Source: Circinella minor
Lineage: Eukaryota > Mucoromycota > Mucoromycetes > Mucorales > Lichtheimiaceae
Direction of reading: 5' to 3'
DNA length: 64,000 bases
Assembly: GCA_016758965.1 (NCBI GenBank)
Contig: JAEPRB010000116.1
Span: 61,938-125,937 of the forward strand
How positions within the stretch are numbered: the stretch's first letter is position 1; each line of letters opens with the position of its first letter. The notes under the pieces are model-generated. The model did no database searches. It saw only the letters and a list, made by a program, of their open reading frames with translations, and was not told the DNA's origin. The translations under genes and the position numbers were made by a program. Positions 37,425 to 48,500 of the stretch are shown piece by piece.

Positions 37425-38138
37425 TATAACAACAGCTGAAAAAAAATGGAAAGAAGGGATTGATGATAGTGATGATTTTAGATAAACGGCATTTTATAGG
37501 CATTAAAAAAAGAAAAAAATCATGAGCTGTAAGATAATGCACGGTCATATGCCAAACTCCCCTCGTCTTTGTTTCTTTTATTGCTTTCAATCTTACAACA
37601 CGCGTGGAAACCATCGTGTTGTTTGAAATCTTTAAAAAGAGAAGAAAAAGGCACCCCCAATAATTTTTGTTTAGTTCTTGACTCATTTTATTATGAACTA
37701 GACCATCACATGTTTTTTTTTTTGCATGAAAAAATATATCATAACCTGTTTACATATTCATGTGAAGATAAGACACTATAACTATATTTTTGCTGTATTT
37801 ACTGATGTGTCTCCCCAGAACCCTTGTTCTTTATGATAGTACTTATTAGCAGTAATCTTGTTTCTGTAGGCATAAAATTTGTGCCCTTTATTACGTCAAC
37901 AAAATATCATTGATTTACTATTTTTGATGTACATTATTCAGGAAATTGAAAATGTCTTGTATATTACTTATTGTCAGGTCAGTAGCAATTCACCCTTGTG
38001 ATATATATCGGTCATCTAGTATTGATTAGTTATTTAAGTAGTTCTCTTTTTTTTATTTTATATACTCATTTAATAAATGGACGTCATTTATGTATATGTT
38101 TTTGTAAACATAAACAAAAATACAACACATAAATTAAA
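37425..38138. other. Upstream part of duplicated segment B
   Basis: Matches about 29994-30550 of copy A in a patchy way (for example TTTACATATTCATGTGAA and GAACCCTTGTTCT-like blocks). No gene. It ends at the 9-bp direct repeat TAAATTAAA (38130-38138) that flanks the MITE. Confidence 0.4.
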
Positions 38139-38593
38139 GGGAATTGCTACGGACACCCCAAAAACATACTATATTAAGTAATTTCATCTCTTACGGACAC
38201 CCCACTTTTATATTTTTTAAAGGGCACACAACAAATTGATATAATCACATCGTATCCAACCATTTATACACTATCTATACAGCTATTATCGTTATACGAC
38301 TTATAAATGTTTATGAAACTTATATTATCAGCTCGACTTTTTATAATAGCAATCAATATTTCTTATGGTTTCTTACTATATCATTGTGTACACAAGTGGG
38401 AATTGTGGGCCTTATGAAAGCAAGACAAAAAAGGAATCATATATACTTTTAATGTTACATATGAGCGGTCAAACAAGCGCTATTGGTGTTGACAACGCTA
38501 TTACTATAGTTTATATGGTCTAAGAACTTATTTGATAACTGTTTATCTGTGGGGTGTCCGTAAGCAAAATATGGGGTGTCCGTAGCAATTCCC
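38139..38593. mobile_element. 455-bp MITE with perfect TIRs and 9-bp target duplication
   Basis: The ends are perfect 22-bp inverted repeats (38139-38160 and 38572-38593) beginning GGGAATTGCTACGGACACC. A second subterminal inverted copy of TTACGGACACCCCAC lies inside each end (about 38194-38208 and 38549-38563). The flanks are the identical 9-mer TAAATTAAA (38130-38138 and 38594-38602). Copy A of the duplicated segment lacks the insert: there the ATGACAGTG...TTAAACTAATAA block (about 30555-30600) runs on without it. A 9-bp duplication fits the Mutator/MULE group (known 8-11 bp). No coding capacity, so it must be mobilised in trans. Confidence 0.92.
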
Positions 38594-38602
38594 TAAATTA
38601 AA

Positions 38603-39859
38603 ATGACAGTGTTTATCTTTATGAGACATACAATTCATTAAACTAATAAAAACTTTAATTCACTGGTATACTATGTTCATCATTTGGTAGTTTTATAAGT
38701 AATGTATTGTTTTTAATTTTTTTCAAACACAAGAGAGAGCAGATAGTAGATGGCATCGAATGACTTATATATAATACGTTAAATAATATTCATTTACAAA
38801 AGAAAAAGACTATTTTTTTCTTTCTTTCTTTCTTTTTTTTTTTTTTTTTTTTTTGGGGGGGGGAGGGGTTGATTGATTGTACCATATAATCGGTACTCTT
38901 CTTAGTTATGCATGATGAGGGTAATATTGATATAAGATTTTTTTCCCACCTTCTTATTATATTTAACAAGTGCTTTCGTCACTATGACGCTCATTTGTTT
39001 ATGGGGTCCTGCTACATCAGTGGAACCCCGTTAATTTCAAAGTTACATTTACAATTTTTTTTGTGAAAAGCATATTTTTATAATGCTAGATAAGATAGTA
39101 AATATCTACTACATCGGTTATTGAGATACATTTCATATAATAATTTTCACTCATTATATCTTCTATATTCTGTATGCAATTAGATATATCTATTATAATA
39201 TTCCTACTAATTATATCATATATATATATATATATATTGTACTATTTACTGTATTACAAAAAAATGTTTACCAAATCTATGTAGTTTTTGAAGCATTTTA
39301 AACCATTATATACAATACCATAGGTTCCTGATATATCGATGGTGGCTTTTTGCAATCTCAACATCATTCAATTAGATAACTTTATTACACTCTTTTATAG
39401 GTGTGATATTTACGTTCTATATTCTTTTCTACAATTGACAGTTATCAACAAAATAATTTCAAAATATCGAGTAGTCGACAAAGTCAATTCAGGAAATTTA
39501 TGCAAATAAAGCACTGAACTTCGCCAAAGTTGCATGTTTTATACCACGACAACCTTAAAAACAAATTGTTGACCGACAAAGATCCTCAGTATCTTTTTAC
39601 TACTGTAATCGCGGCTTTTTTAATAGTAGGGTTTCGAATTTTTTTTGTTTCTGTTAAGAGTTTTAAACTCTTTAATCATATTGAAGATGAAAATGAGCGG
39701 GAATGTAATAATCTTTATTATGTCACTTTTCTGATTTTTCGTGGAATTAATAAGTTACAAAATTTCACGAATATGTAATTAACGGGTTTCCACTGTGATA
39801 ACAATAACGAATAAAACATACATATTAATCACATTATTATTATTATTATTAGTATTCCT
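38603..39859. other. Right end of copy B and adjoining spacer
   Basis: To about 39140 this is duplicated sequence, including ATGGGGTCC...AACCCCGTTAATTTC (39001-39035). Beyond that I see no gene; an open stretch at 39530-39778 (MHVLYHDNLKNKLLTDKDPQ...) has no family signal, and a (TA)n run lies at about 39221-39238. Confidence 0.4.
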
Positions 39860-41350
39860 TTTAAGTTTCTTTTCTTCAAATCCCGCTTTCCTTCAATGCT
39901 CGATTAGTAGAGTATACGACACAATCAAAGAATCCATTTACTGTAAAGATGTCTTCGATAATAGCACATACACCATTTATTAAGAAAACTTGCAAATGAT
40001 GTACTTTCAGCACCATAAAATATCAAGGATAGATGGAATATCCATATTGTAGTTCTCTTTCTTTATAAGTGTTCATGGGTTAATTCCTAATTTACTTTTT
40101 ATCTGGAAGGCCAATTACATACTTGACAAGTTGACGTTCATTTTGTATTCTTGGATATTGATTAGTATGTAAAAAATTTCTACGAAGAGGCAATAAATAT
40201 GTTAAAACCATCTTTAAAAAGTATTGGAATATAATGCTTGCTATTTAATATATCAATAAAGAAGATGTAATCGCTTTTCCATGAAATAGTTCGAAGAAAA
40301 AAGATTGATGTACACGTACACGTACACGCACACACGCACACACATATATACATAGGCTCATTCAGTATTTCATCTTCACCTTTCATATATTCTCAAAACA
40401 CAAAATCGAAAAAAAAAACATTTAGATGCATCAATAAATTTTTGTGTACCAGCTAATGTATTTATGGCAGCAGATATAGTAAAAGAATTGGTCAGTTTGG
40501 AATAACTATTAGTTTGGATGGATTGAGTCCAAATTTCAAATAATATATTTTATGCAAGATCCCACATCGATGACCATCTTCTGTACATTGAATGTAGGAA
40601 TGTAAGTTATGATAATACATATCGACATTTTGGAAAGATTGTTCTGAAGGAAAATGAAACTTACCGCGGACTTTATTAACTTGAGGTTGTCCATGAATAT
40701 TACATTTACTTTTGAAAATAGCTTTGACATCATCGCAAGTACCAGATTCTTGTTATCTTGCTTTATAATACTAATTCATTTTCCTTGGTATCACCACTCA
40801 ATTCTACAATAGTAATAGTATACTAAAATAAGAACATAAGCATATATCTATATTTGCAACTATTGATATAAGCTATTTCAATTCATCTTTACTTTTGCTC
40901 GTTCGAATTCGCTATTATCACCTGTGGAATCAAGAGATGTTCTATAAACATTAAGTGTATATTTAGTTGTATATTCTCCATTATCTTTGATAATATTTAT
41001 ACTAAGCACTCTTTAATAACTGACCGTATCAACAAGTATGTTTGTTTATATCAAAGAAAGGGACGAAAAAATAGTAGCACAGTTTACTATGAATGGTATT
41101 TTAGAAAACGCAACACTGAATTGATCGTTCATCTTTTTCTTCTTCCTTTATCAACTGCTAATCTAGGGTGCCGTAATGAAATTCCATAAGCAAAATATAG
41201 TATAAGCAAAGCGTTGATGAGCGTCAATTTTTCTTATGCTGTTATACATAGAGACCACCATTATATATTTACAAGATTGCCAGCAGCACCCAATGTCGTT
41301 TTACCTCAAAAATTGCCCAGTGTTTTCGTATAGGCATCAAATACACGAAA
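39860..41350 (-). pseudogene. Decayed full-length ERV46/ERGIC3 copy
   Basis: Read on the minus strand, motifs of the COPII vesicle cargo receptor Erv46 appear in the correct order but in shifting frames. RVFDAYTKTLGNF then a stop (near 41345) matches the N-terminal RFDAYAKTLDDF. AVDKGRRKR and TIQFSVAFSKIPF (near 41150) match VVDKGRKEKLTINxxVTFPKIPC. DNGEYTTKYTLNVYRTSLDS (near 40960) and ELSGDTKENELVL follow. TCDDVKAIFKSKCNIHG and QPQVNKVRGKFHFPSEQSFQ (near 40730-40630) match TCDEVR... and CNIHGxxxVNKVxGNFHF. HTNQYPRIQNERQLVK (near 40150) and VCAIIEDIFTVNGFFDCVVY then STNRALKE (39970-39890) match the C-terminal membrane end. Stops and frameshifts are frequent, and part of the middle (between TCDDV and CNIHG) is deleted. 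Erv46 recycles between ER and Golgi; a working copy must lie elsewhere. Confidence 0.85.
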
Positions 41351-41414
41351 CAACAAAACTATGGAGCTCGTTTCGCCATTATGTATTGACCTCTTCTTTT
41401 GGTATATATGTAGC

Positions 41415-43490
41415 GTATATTATCGTCAACAGACGATGCAAACAACAACACAAATCAAACACATTCTTTGAAAGGAGTCATATGCACGTTTTTAATTAAC
41501 ACACTTGACAAAGGCTCCGTAGTTTATATCTATACAATAAATTAAACATAAAGTGAATAGTAAATCTATAATAAACACACTTCCCCATCCCTTTATCCCT
41601 CCTTGTTTAGACTCACCAATTACAGAATGCACATATCAATCTTCCCAAAGATGTGCTTGATTACATGTGTTGCAAAAAAAAAGGCTTGCGCACAAGATGT
41701 GAGTAGCGCGCACCCTACTTCACCACCTTTCTCCCCATTAAATAGGACACGGAACTGAGGAATACAAAAATGCATTAGATACTAATATAGGCCGCACTCG
41801 ATTATCTTACTGAGTAAGATTCGTCAAGTAGTCCGGAAACCAAGACTACTGAGCTGTCGCAACAGACTGTGGTCGAGCGCACTCTAACACATCCTCACTG
41901 ACTACGAGATTAACATATATTAGCGTCAACAGACCATGCAAGCAACAACACAAATCAAACGCATTCTTTTGAAAAAAATCATATGCACGTTTTTCATTAA
42001 CACACTTGACGATGGCTCCGTACGTAGTTTATATCTATATAATAAATTAAACATAAAGTGAATAGCAAATCTATAATAAACACACTTCCCCATCCCTTTA
42101 TCCCTCCTTGTTTAGACTCACCAATTACAGAATGCACATATCAATCTTCCCAAAGATGTGCTTGATTGGATGTGTTGCAAAAAAAAGGCTTGCGCACAAG
42201 ATGTGAGTAGCGCGCACCCTACTTCACCACCTTTCTCCCCATTAAATAGGACATGGAACTGAGGAATACAAAAATGCATTAGATACTAATATAGGCCGCA
42301 CTCGATTATCTTACTGAGTAAGATTCGTCAAATAGTCCGGATACCAAGACTACTGAGCTGTCGCAACAGACTGTGGTCGAGCGCACTCTAACACATCCTC
42401 ACTGACTACGAGATTAACATATATTAGCGTCAACAGACCATGCAAGCAACAACACAAATCAAACACACTCCTTTGAAAAGAGTCATATGTGCATTTTTCT
42501 AACACACTTGACAAAGGCTCCGTATTTTATATCTATACAATAAATTAAACATAAAATGAATAGCAAATCTATAATAAACACACTTCCCCATCCCTTTATC
42601 CCTCTTTGTTTAGACTCACCAATTACAAAATGTACATATCAATCTTCCCAAAGATGTGCTTGATTAGATGTGTTGCAAAAAAAAGGCTTGCGTACAAGAT
42701 GTGAGGAGAGCGTACCCTACTTCACCACCTTTCTCCCCATTAAATAGGACATGGAACTGAGTAACGCAAAAATGCATCAGATACTAATATAGGCCGCACT
42801 CGATTATCTTACTGAGTAAGAATCGTCAAATAGTCCGGAAACCAAGACTACTGAGCTGCCGTAACAGACTGTGGTCGAGCGTACCCTTGCACATCCTCAC
42901 TGACTACGAGATTAACATATATTAGCGTCAACAGACCATGCAAGCAACAACACAAACCAAACACACTCCTTTGACAAGAATCATATGCACGTTTTAACAC
43001 ACTTGACGATGGCTCCGTACGTAGTTTATATCTATATAATAAATTAAACATAAAGTGAATAGCAAATCTATAATAAACACACTTCCCCATCCCTTTATCC
43101 CTCCTTGTTTAGACTCACCAATTACAGAATGCACATATCAATCTTCCCAAAGATGTGCTTGATTAGATGTGTTGCAAAAAAAAGGCTTGCGCACAAGATG
43201 TGAGTAGCGCGCACCCTACTTCACCACCTTTCTCCCCATTAAATAGGACATGGAACTGAGGAATACAAAAATGCATCAGATACTAATATAGGCCGCACTC
43301 GATGATCTTACTGAGTAAGAATCGTCAAATAGTCCGGAAACCAAGACTACTGAGCTGCCGTAACAGACTGTGGTCGAGCGTACCCTTGCACATCCTCACT
43401 GACTACGAGATTAACATATATTAGCGTCAACAGACCATGCAAGCAACAACACAAATCAAACACACTCCTTTGAAAAGAGTCATATGTGCT
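41415..43490. repeat. Tandem array of a ~500-bp unit, about four copies
   Basis: Marked by CGTCAACAGAC, the unit recurs at 41424, 41924, 42428, 42926 and 43425: spacings 500, 504, 498 and 499 bp. Copies differ by scattered substitutions and small indels only. Each unit holds ACACTTCCCCATCCCTTTAT, GCTTGCGCACAAGATGTGAG and a hairpin-rich stretch of about 110 bp from CCGCACTCGAT to GGTCGAGCGC. No ORF is conserved through the units. The array begins about 65 bp upstream of the decayed ERV46 start and ends with a partial fifth copy at about 43490. Confidence 0.92.
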
Positions 43491-45548
43491 TTTTTTTATT
43501 CTCTTGATAACTGTGCAATCTTGATTTCTTGTAAAATAATTATAGTTTTTGTAAGGCGCTCACTTTTTTTCGAATTCGCGTTTATGGCAGTTGAGAGAAT
43601 AAAGTCCGAATTTGAAGCAAATGGAGGGTTGCAGTACCTTGGATTGGTAACTTTGGTCCTACCTAGGCAACCAATCAAAGTTTCTTGTGCAACCATTTAC
43701 CATATGCCAGATATGCATATTTTCTGTGTTATAACTTCTATGACAGTTACTACGCTATTTGTTCACTTTTTCGATTATAATGTTTCTATAAACGTTAAAA
43801 AACAGAAGGAGTAGCAGTAGTTAAAAAAAAACTAATGGTACCATAAACAAAAGAAGAATAAGAACATGTAAATATATCGACGCTATGACAAAGATAGTAG
43901 TAATTTTTTTAAGGTCGTCGTTCTTCACAAATTAAGGAATTAATATTTACATACTATGTTTTGTTTTCTATATTCATTCCAACTTTTTCTTATAATATTA
44001 TGTATTCACACAAATACGCGTTATTATATTTTTATCTGTTCTGCTGTTCTACTCTTTTTATTTCATTCTTACTGTACGCCAGTTTGGTCCACTGTCAACG
44101 TGTGGTCAGATTCTACAATTTTTGCAACAATAATTCAAACTTGAGAATCTAAAAACCTAGTATTTATTCGTTTCCAATTCACTTTATGAACATGGGAAAA
44201 ATGGTAGCTGACCGTGTTAGTAATACATATTAGCTATATTTATTATATGCACCATATATTTTATTGGTTACATGTTTGTCGATCACCTTTGCTACTATCA
44301 TTTCCTTAATTTTCCTCTCTTCTATTCGAGCAAAGTATATTTTTTTTTTCACCTTTCATTATTCTTTTCAGACAGGACTAGCGAAAAATCCTCAACCAAC
44401 ATCAAGATACATTCAAGTCAATAAGAAAACTAGAGTTTACACCTATTATTAATGCATATCATCAAAATATATCATTTCCAGTAAAGTATAAATTCATGAT
44501 GCGCAAAAGTAAAAATAAGCGTGATTTGAAATATTAGGAAAATAGCAATAATAAAGAAACTCTTGGAAACAAACAAGCTTCTGACCTCGGTTATACAAAT
44601 CATATTACTTTTTAATATAAAAGACACTTTTTTTTAAAATAAAATAAAAATATTTACATTATATCTTTATATTCTTAGTACTTTTCATCATTATGGTAAA
44701 AAATTTGAAAAATTTCGGCAAAACATATTCTGGAGAAGTATCTAGATCCGAAAAATTTAAAACCATTGACCTTGTTCAAAGAACGATTTTCGATATTCAG
44801 GTGTCTATGCGTTCGACTTTTCAGAAGAAAAATACGAGACTTTTTGACGCATCATGATGAGTCGGTGGAGGAGTAACCAAGCGACAATTCGAGAAAAGTA
44901 TACTATATATATATATATATATATATTTGCATATATACTATTATGTATAACTACAGCTGTAAGTATAATAAATACACTTATTAAATAAGCACACTTCTAC
45001 TATATATCGGCAAGACATTGAAGAGGGCCCATACCTTTGATTGCGAAAAAAAAAACTCGATTATCCTGGTAGTGAATTAAAATCAACTGATATTTATATT
45101 GATGCTAAGGGAGGGTTGATTTTTATTTACTACACTACATTACTTTTTGGAAACCCTGTATAGCAACGAAGTATCCCAATAATAGTCAGGAACAAGTAAT
45201 TGCCCGACCTTCAAAACTGATAAGAACGACTACTGCTTTTGCATTTCATTGTTTATAAAAAGTGATTAAAAAGAAAAACAATAATAATGATAGTAAAAAT
45301 ATGATTGGATCGTATGCAGGCTTTCCATCCTGATAACCAACTATCGGGTCCATTGGAAAAACCTTAAAAAATCGAACTTCTCACTCTCCCCTTTTTTTTC
45401 TTTTTGTGTCTTTTTTTTTATTTCTCTCAGTCTACACACAGACACTTTTATATATAAACATACCTTTTTTTTCTCTCTCTCTCTTTTTTTTTTCTCTTTT
45501 TCTCTCGCATAGCATATAAAAAAATATACCAGAAAAAGTTGGTAATGA
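43491..45548. other. Right flank of the island and FAB1 upstream region
   Basis: ORF-like pieces without recognised family: 43584-43814 (76 aa, MAVERIKSEFEANGGLQYLG...), 43956-44144, 44264-44452 (hydrophobic, ending TGLAKNPQPTSRYIQVNKKT), and 44693-44857 (54 aa, MVKNLKNFGKTYSGEVSRSE...). They may be decayed genes like their neighbours. A (TA)n run lies at about 44905-44926. From about 45380 the sequence becomes CT/T-rich, typical of a promoter and leader here, ahead of the ATG at 45549. Confidence 0.4.
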
Positions 45549-48500
45549 ATGGCAGCCCGACCTAAAACCATGTCTCGACTTTTGGAAGAAGACGACATGT
45601 TGACATTGACGTCTTTCAACTCATTTGACGGTAATACAGATGAAACTGACCAAGAAGGTGCCTTGTCAAAATTCCTTTATAAAGTTCGCAATGCTGTCGT
45701 GTCATACCCCTCTTTATCAAACACAAATATAGGAAGTAATTCCGTTGCATCTCTTGAATCGCCAAGAGTAAGTTACTCAAAACCACCAAGTTGTTTTTTT
45801 TTATTAAGGGTTTTCTTTTCAGCGTTTTCTTTCACTATTTGTTCTTATTTCTTCAGTGGCAAAAAAAAAAAAAAAAAAGAAAAAAAAAACCTAAATACAA
45901 TTTCTTTCAATATCAGAACTCGATTGTCATCGAAGAAAGTAATAGTTTAACAAGAAATAGCCAACAACAACCTCCGCAGAGAAGCGATGGAGTCAGTTTC
46001 GAAGAAACTCGAGATAAATTTAATAGTAGTAGTATTTCTAGTCACCATGCATACGAGACATCACTCATTACACCATCATCAACACGTATCTCAATGGATG
46101 ATTCACACCAGCAAGATGGTGGTATATTAACAAAGACATCATCTAATGATAGTGATAATCAATCTGTCATGACCAATTTTTCGGCATCCAATTATCATTC
46201 ATTAAATAGAGTCATTGCACAATTACGAGGTGAAAAGATTAAATCTGAAAGTATCAATACCGAATATTGGATGCCAGATTCACAATGTAAAGAATGTTTT
46301 GATTGTAATGTACGATTCAAATTTTATCGAAGAAAACATCACTGTCGTATTTGTGGTAAGTAATTATATATGTGTTTTTGTGTGTGGATTATATTTCCTC
46401 TCTTTCTCTTTTTTTTAATAAAGAAAAAAAAAATTAATTGTAACCAAATCCATCCACCTTTTTTTTTTTTTTACTCCCGAAAAATAAAAAAGGTCAAATA
46501 TTTTGTGGAAAATGTGCTTCGGATAACATTCAAGGAGAACGAATTGGACAAACGGGTCAAGTCCGTGTATGTAAATTTTGCTATTCAAAACTACAGGCGC
46601 AAGAACAACAAGAAGAGCAAGATGCTAATACTATTTTGGGACATAAAGATGTTGTGGTTCCAGATATTGATCCTGGTTCCATTGTTGGATTATCACCTGT
46701 ACTTCCTGGCCAAAAACCATCTTCTGCCCCAAAAATGCAAATTCCAACAACCACTTTAAAAGCACAAGGAGAGTATGGTGGTCAAGATTCAACCACATAT
46801 GCATTAGAAATTCCTACTGAAGAGTTATTGCCCTATGCGCTTGCAAATAGTACGGCTGCTAATAACAGTCATATTAACAATAATTCTATCCATCAGTCAA
46901 CAGCAATAACATCACCACCAATACCAGCACCAACAGCAACAATAGCATCTTCAGGTCTTACTCAACAGCAACAACAACAACAACAACAACAACAGCAAGA
47001 ACCACAAAATGAACCAGGAATGAGTCTTAAGGGAATCTTTCTAGCTACCATCCGTCCACGGTCCCGAACTAATACAATGAATTCAACTACTATTGAAGCA
47101 ACATTATCTAATTTAGAAACGGTAAGAGCGAACGGTGGATCACCTATACCTTTTCGTCGAAACTCACTCACTGGACAACTGAATGGATTTGTTGTGGATG
47201 GAGGTGGCGGTACAGTGTTGCCATCTAGCGAATTTGACAGTGAAGACGAAGATTCACGTAAATGGGACAAAAGTCCACAAAATTTACTTAATTTTCTGGG
47301 ATCAGACCGGATGGATGATAATGGTGCGTCCATGTCACCGACAGTACCAACAGACGACAATAATAATGATATTGTCGTGTCACAAGAACTATCGACGAAA
47401 TTAAGGAGACGACGTGCAGATGATCGATTTACACGGGAACGATCCAATAGTATGCGACGACGTCGTAGTTTGACAACTACACCATCAAGATATATTCGAC
47501 AACGTACTCACAGCTTAATGCGTAATACACCAATTACAACAATGACACCCTTAACAGATACAACAACATCAGTGGATGATCAACAGAATCCAATGACATC
47601 AACAGAAGATTTATTCTGTGGACGTAAATCTAGCGAATTAATACGTACATCGGATGATTCTGGTGCTGGATCACACAATAATGGTATCCATGGAGAATCG
47701 TCAGACAATGAGAATAGTATCATCGACAATGAATTGAGCGTGGCATCAATGGAACACATGCGGAAGATGCTTCGGCATATGTTGTATGAAAACGAATCCA
47801 TTATTGGCCCAGAGAATTGTCAAGCATGGGAAGACGTATTAATGAAGTTATTGCTTCAAGTGTCCGAAAATGTACATCCCGATATTCGTGGGGGTGATGA
47901 TATGGATTTGCGACATTATATCAAGATTAAAAAAATTGCTGGTGGTACGCCACAAGATAGTTATTACGTAAATGGTGTTGTATGTTCCAAGAATGTGGCG
48001 CATAAACGAATGATACGATCCATCAAAAACCCACAAATTCTTATTTTATATTTTCCATTGGAATGGGAACGTGATGGGAGAGATGGTCAGCTACAATCAA
48101 TTGATCGAATATTGGCCCAAGAAAAGGATTACTTGGAAAAGTTGGTGAATCGTATCGTGGCACTCAAACCATCTGTAGTTCTTGTCAGCTCTAACGTGTC
48201 TCGTGTCGCACTCGAACATTTGGTCAAAGCAGATATTGTTGTTGCATACAATGTCAAGCTCAGTATTCTTGATGCTGTCGCTCGATGTACTGGGGCTAGC
48301 ATTATCAATGAATTTCATCAGCTTATTACTATGACAGATGGAGGACTCATGTTGAGCCATTGTGGTATGTTTGCTACCAAGACACTTGTACACGATCTAA
48401 TTCCGAATCGGCGCAAAACATTCCTTATATTTGATCAATGTCCACCAGAATTGGGAGCAACTATTATTTTACGTGGTGGAAGTATGGATGTTCTGAATGT

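Larger units (their letters stand above)
35165..39140. repeat. Segmental duplication, copy B
   Basis: Direct-orientation partner of 27825-31145. It is longer mainly because of a 455-bp MITE at 38139-38593. Its gene is broken while copy A's is open. A T run of about 20 followed by G-rich sequence (about 38826-38868) matches the CT/T and G run of copy A at 30770-30815. Confidence 0.8.

Noticed and set aside
41415..43490. CRISPR-like array
   Set aside because: Repeats are about 500 bp and contiguous with no unique spacers; the organism is a eukaryote. It is a satellite.
43496..43696. Minus-strand ORF with a CNPPF motif (methyltransferase-like NPPF)
   Set aside because: Only the four-residue match, no SAM-binding region, overlaps an equally open plus-strand ORF.
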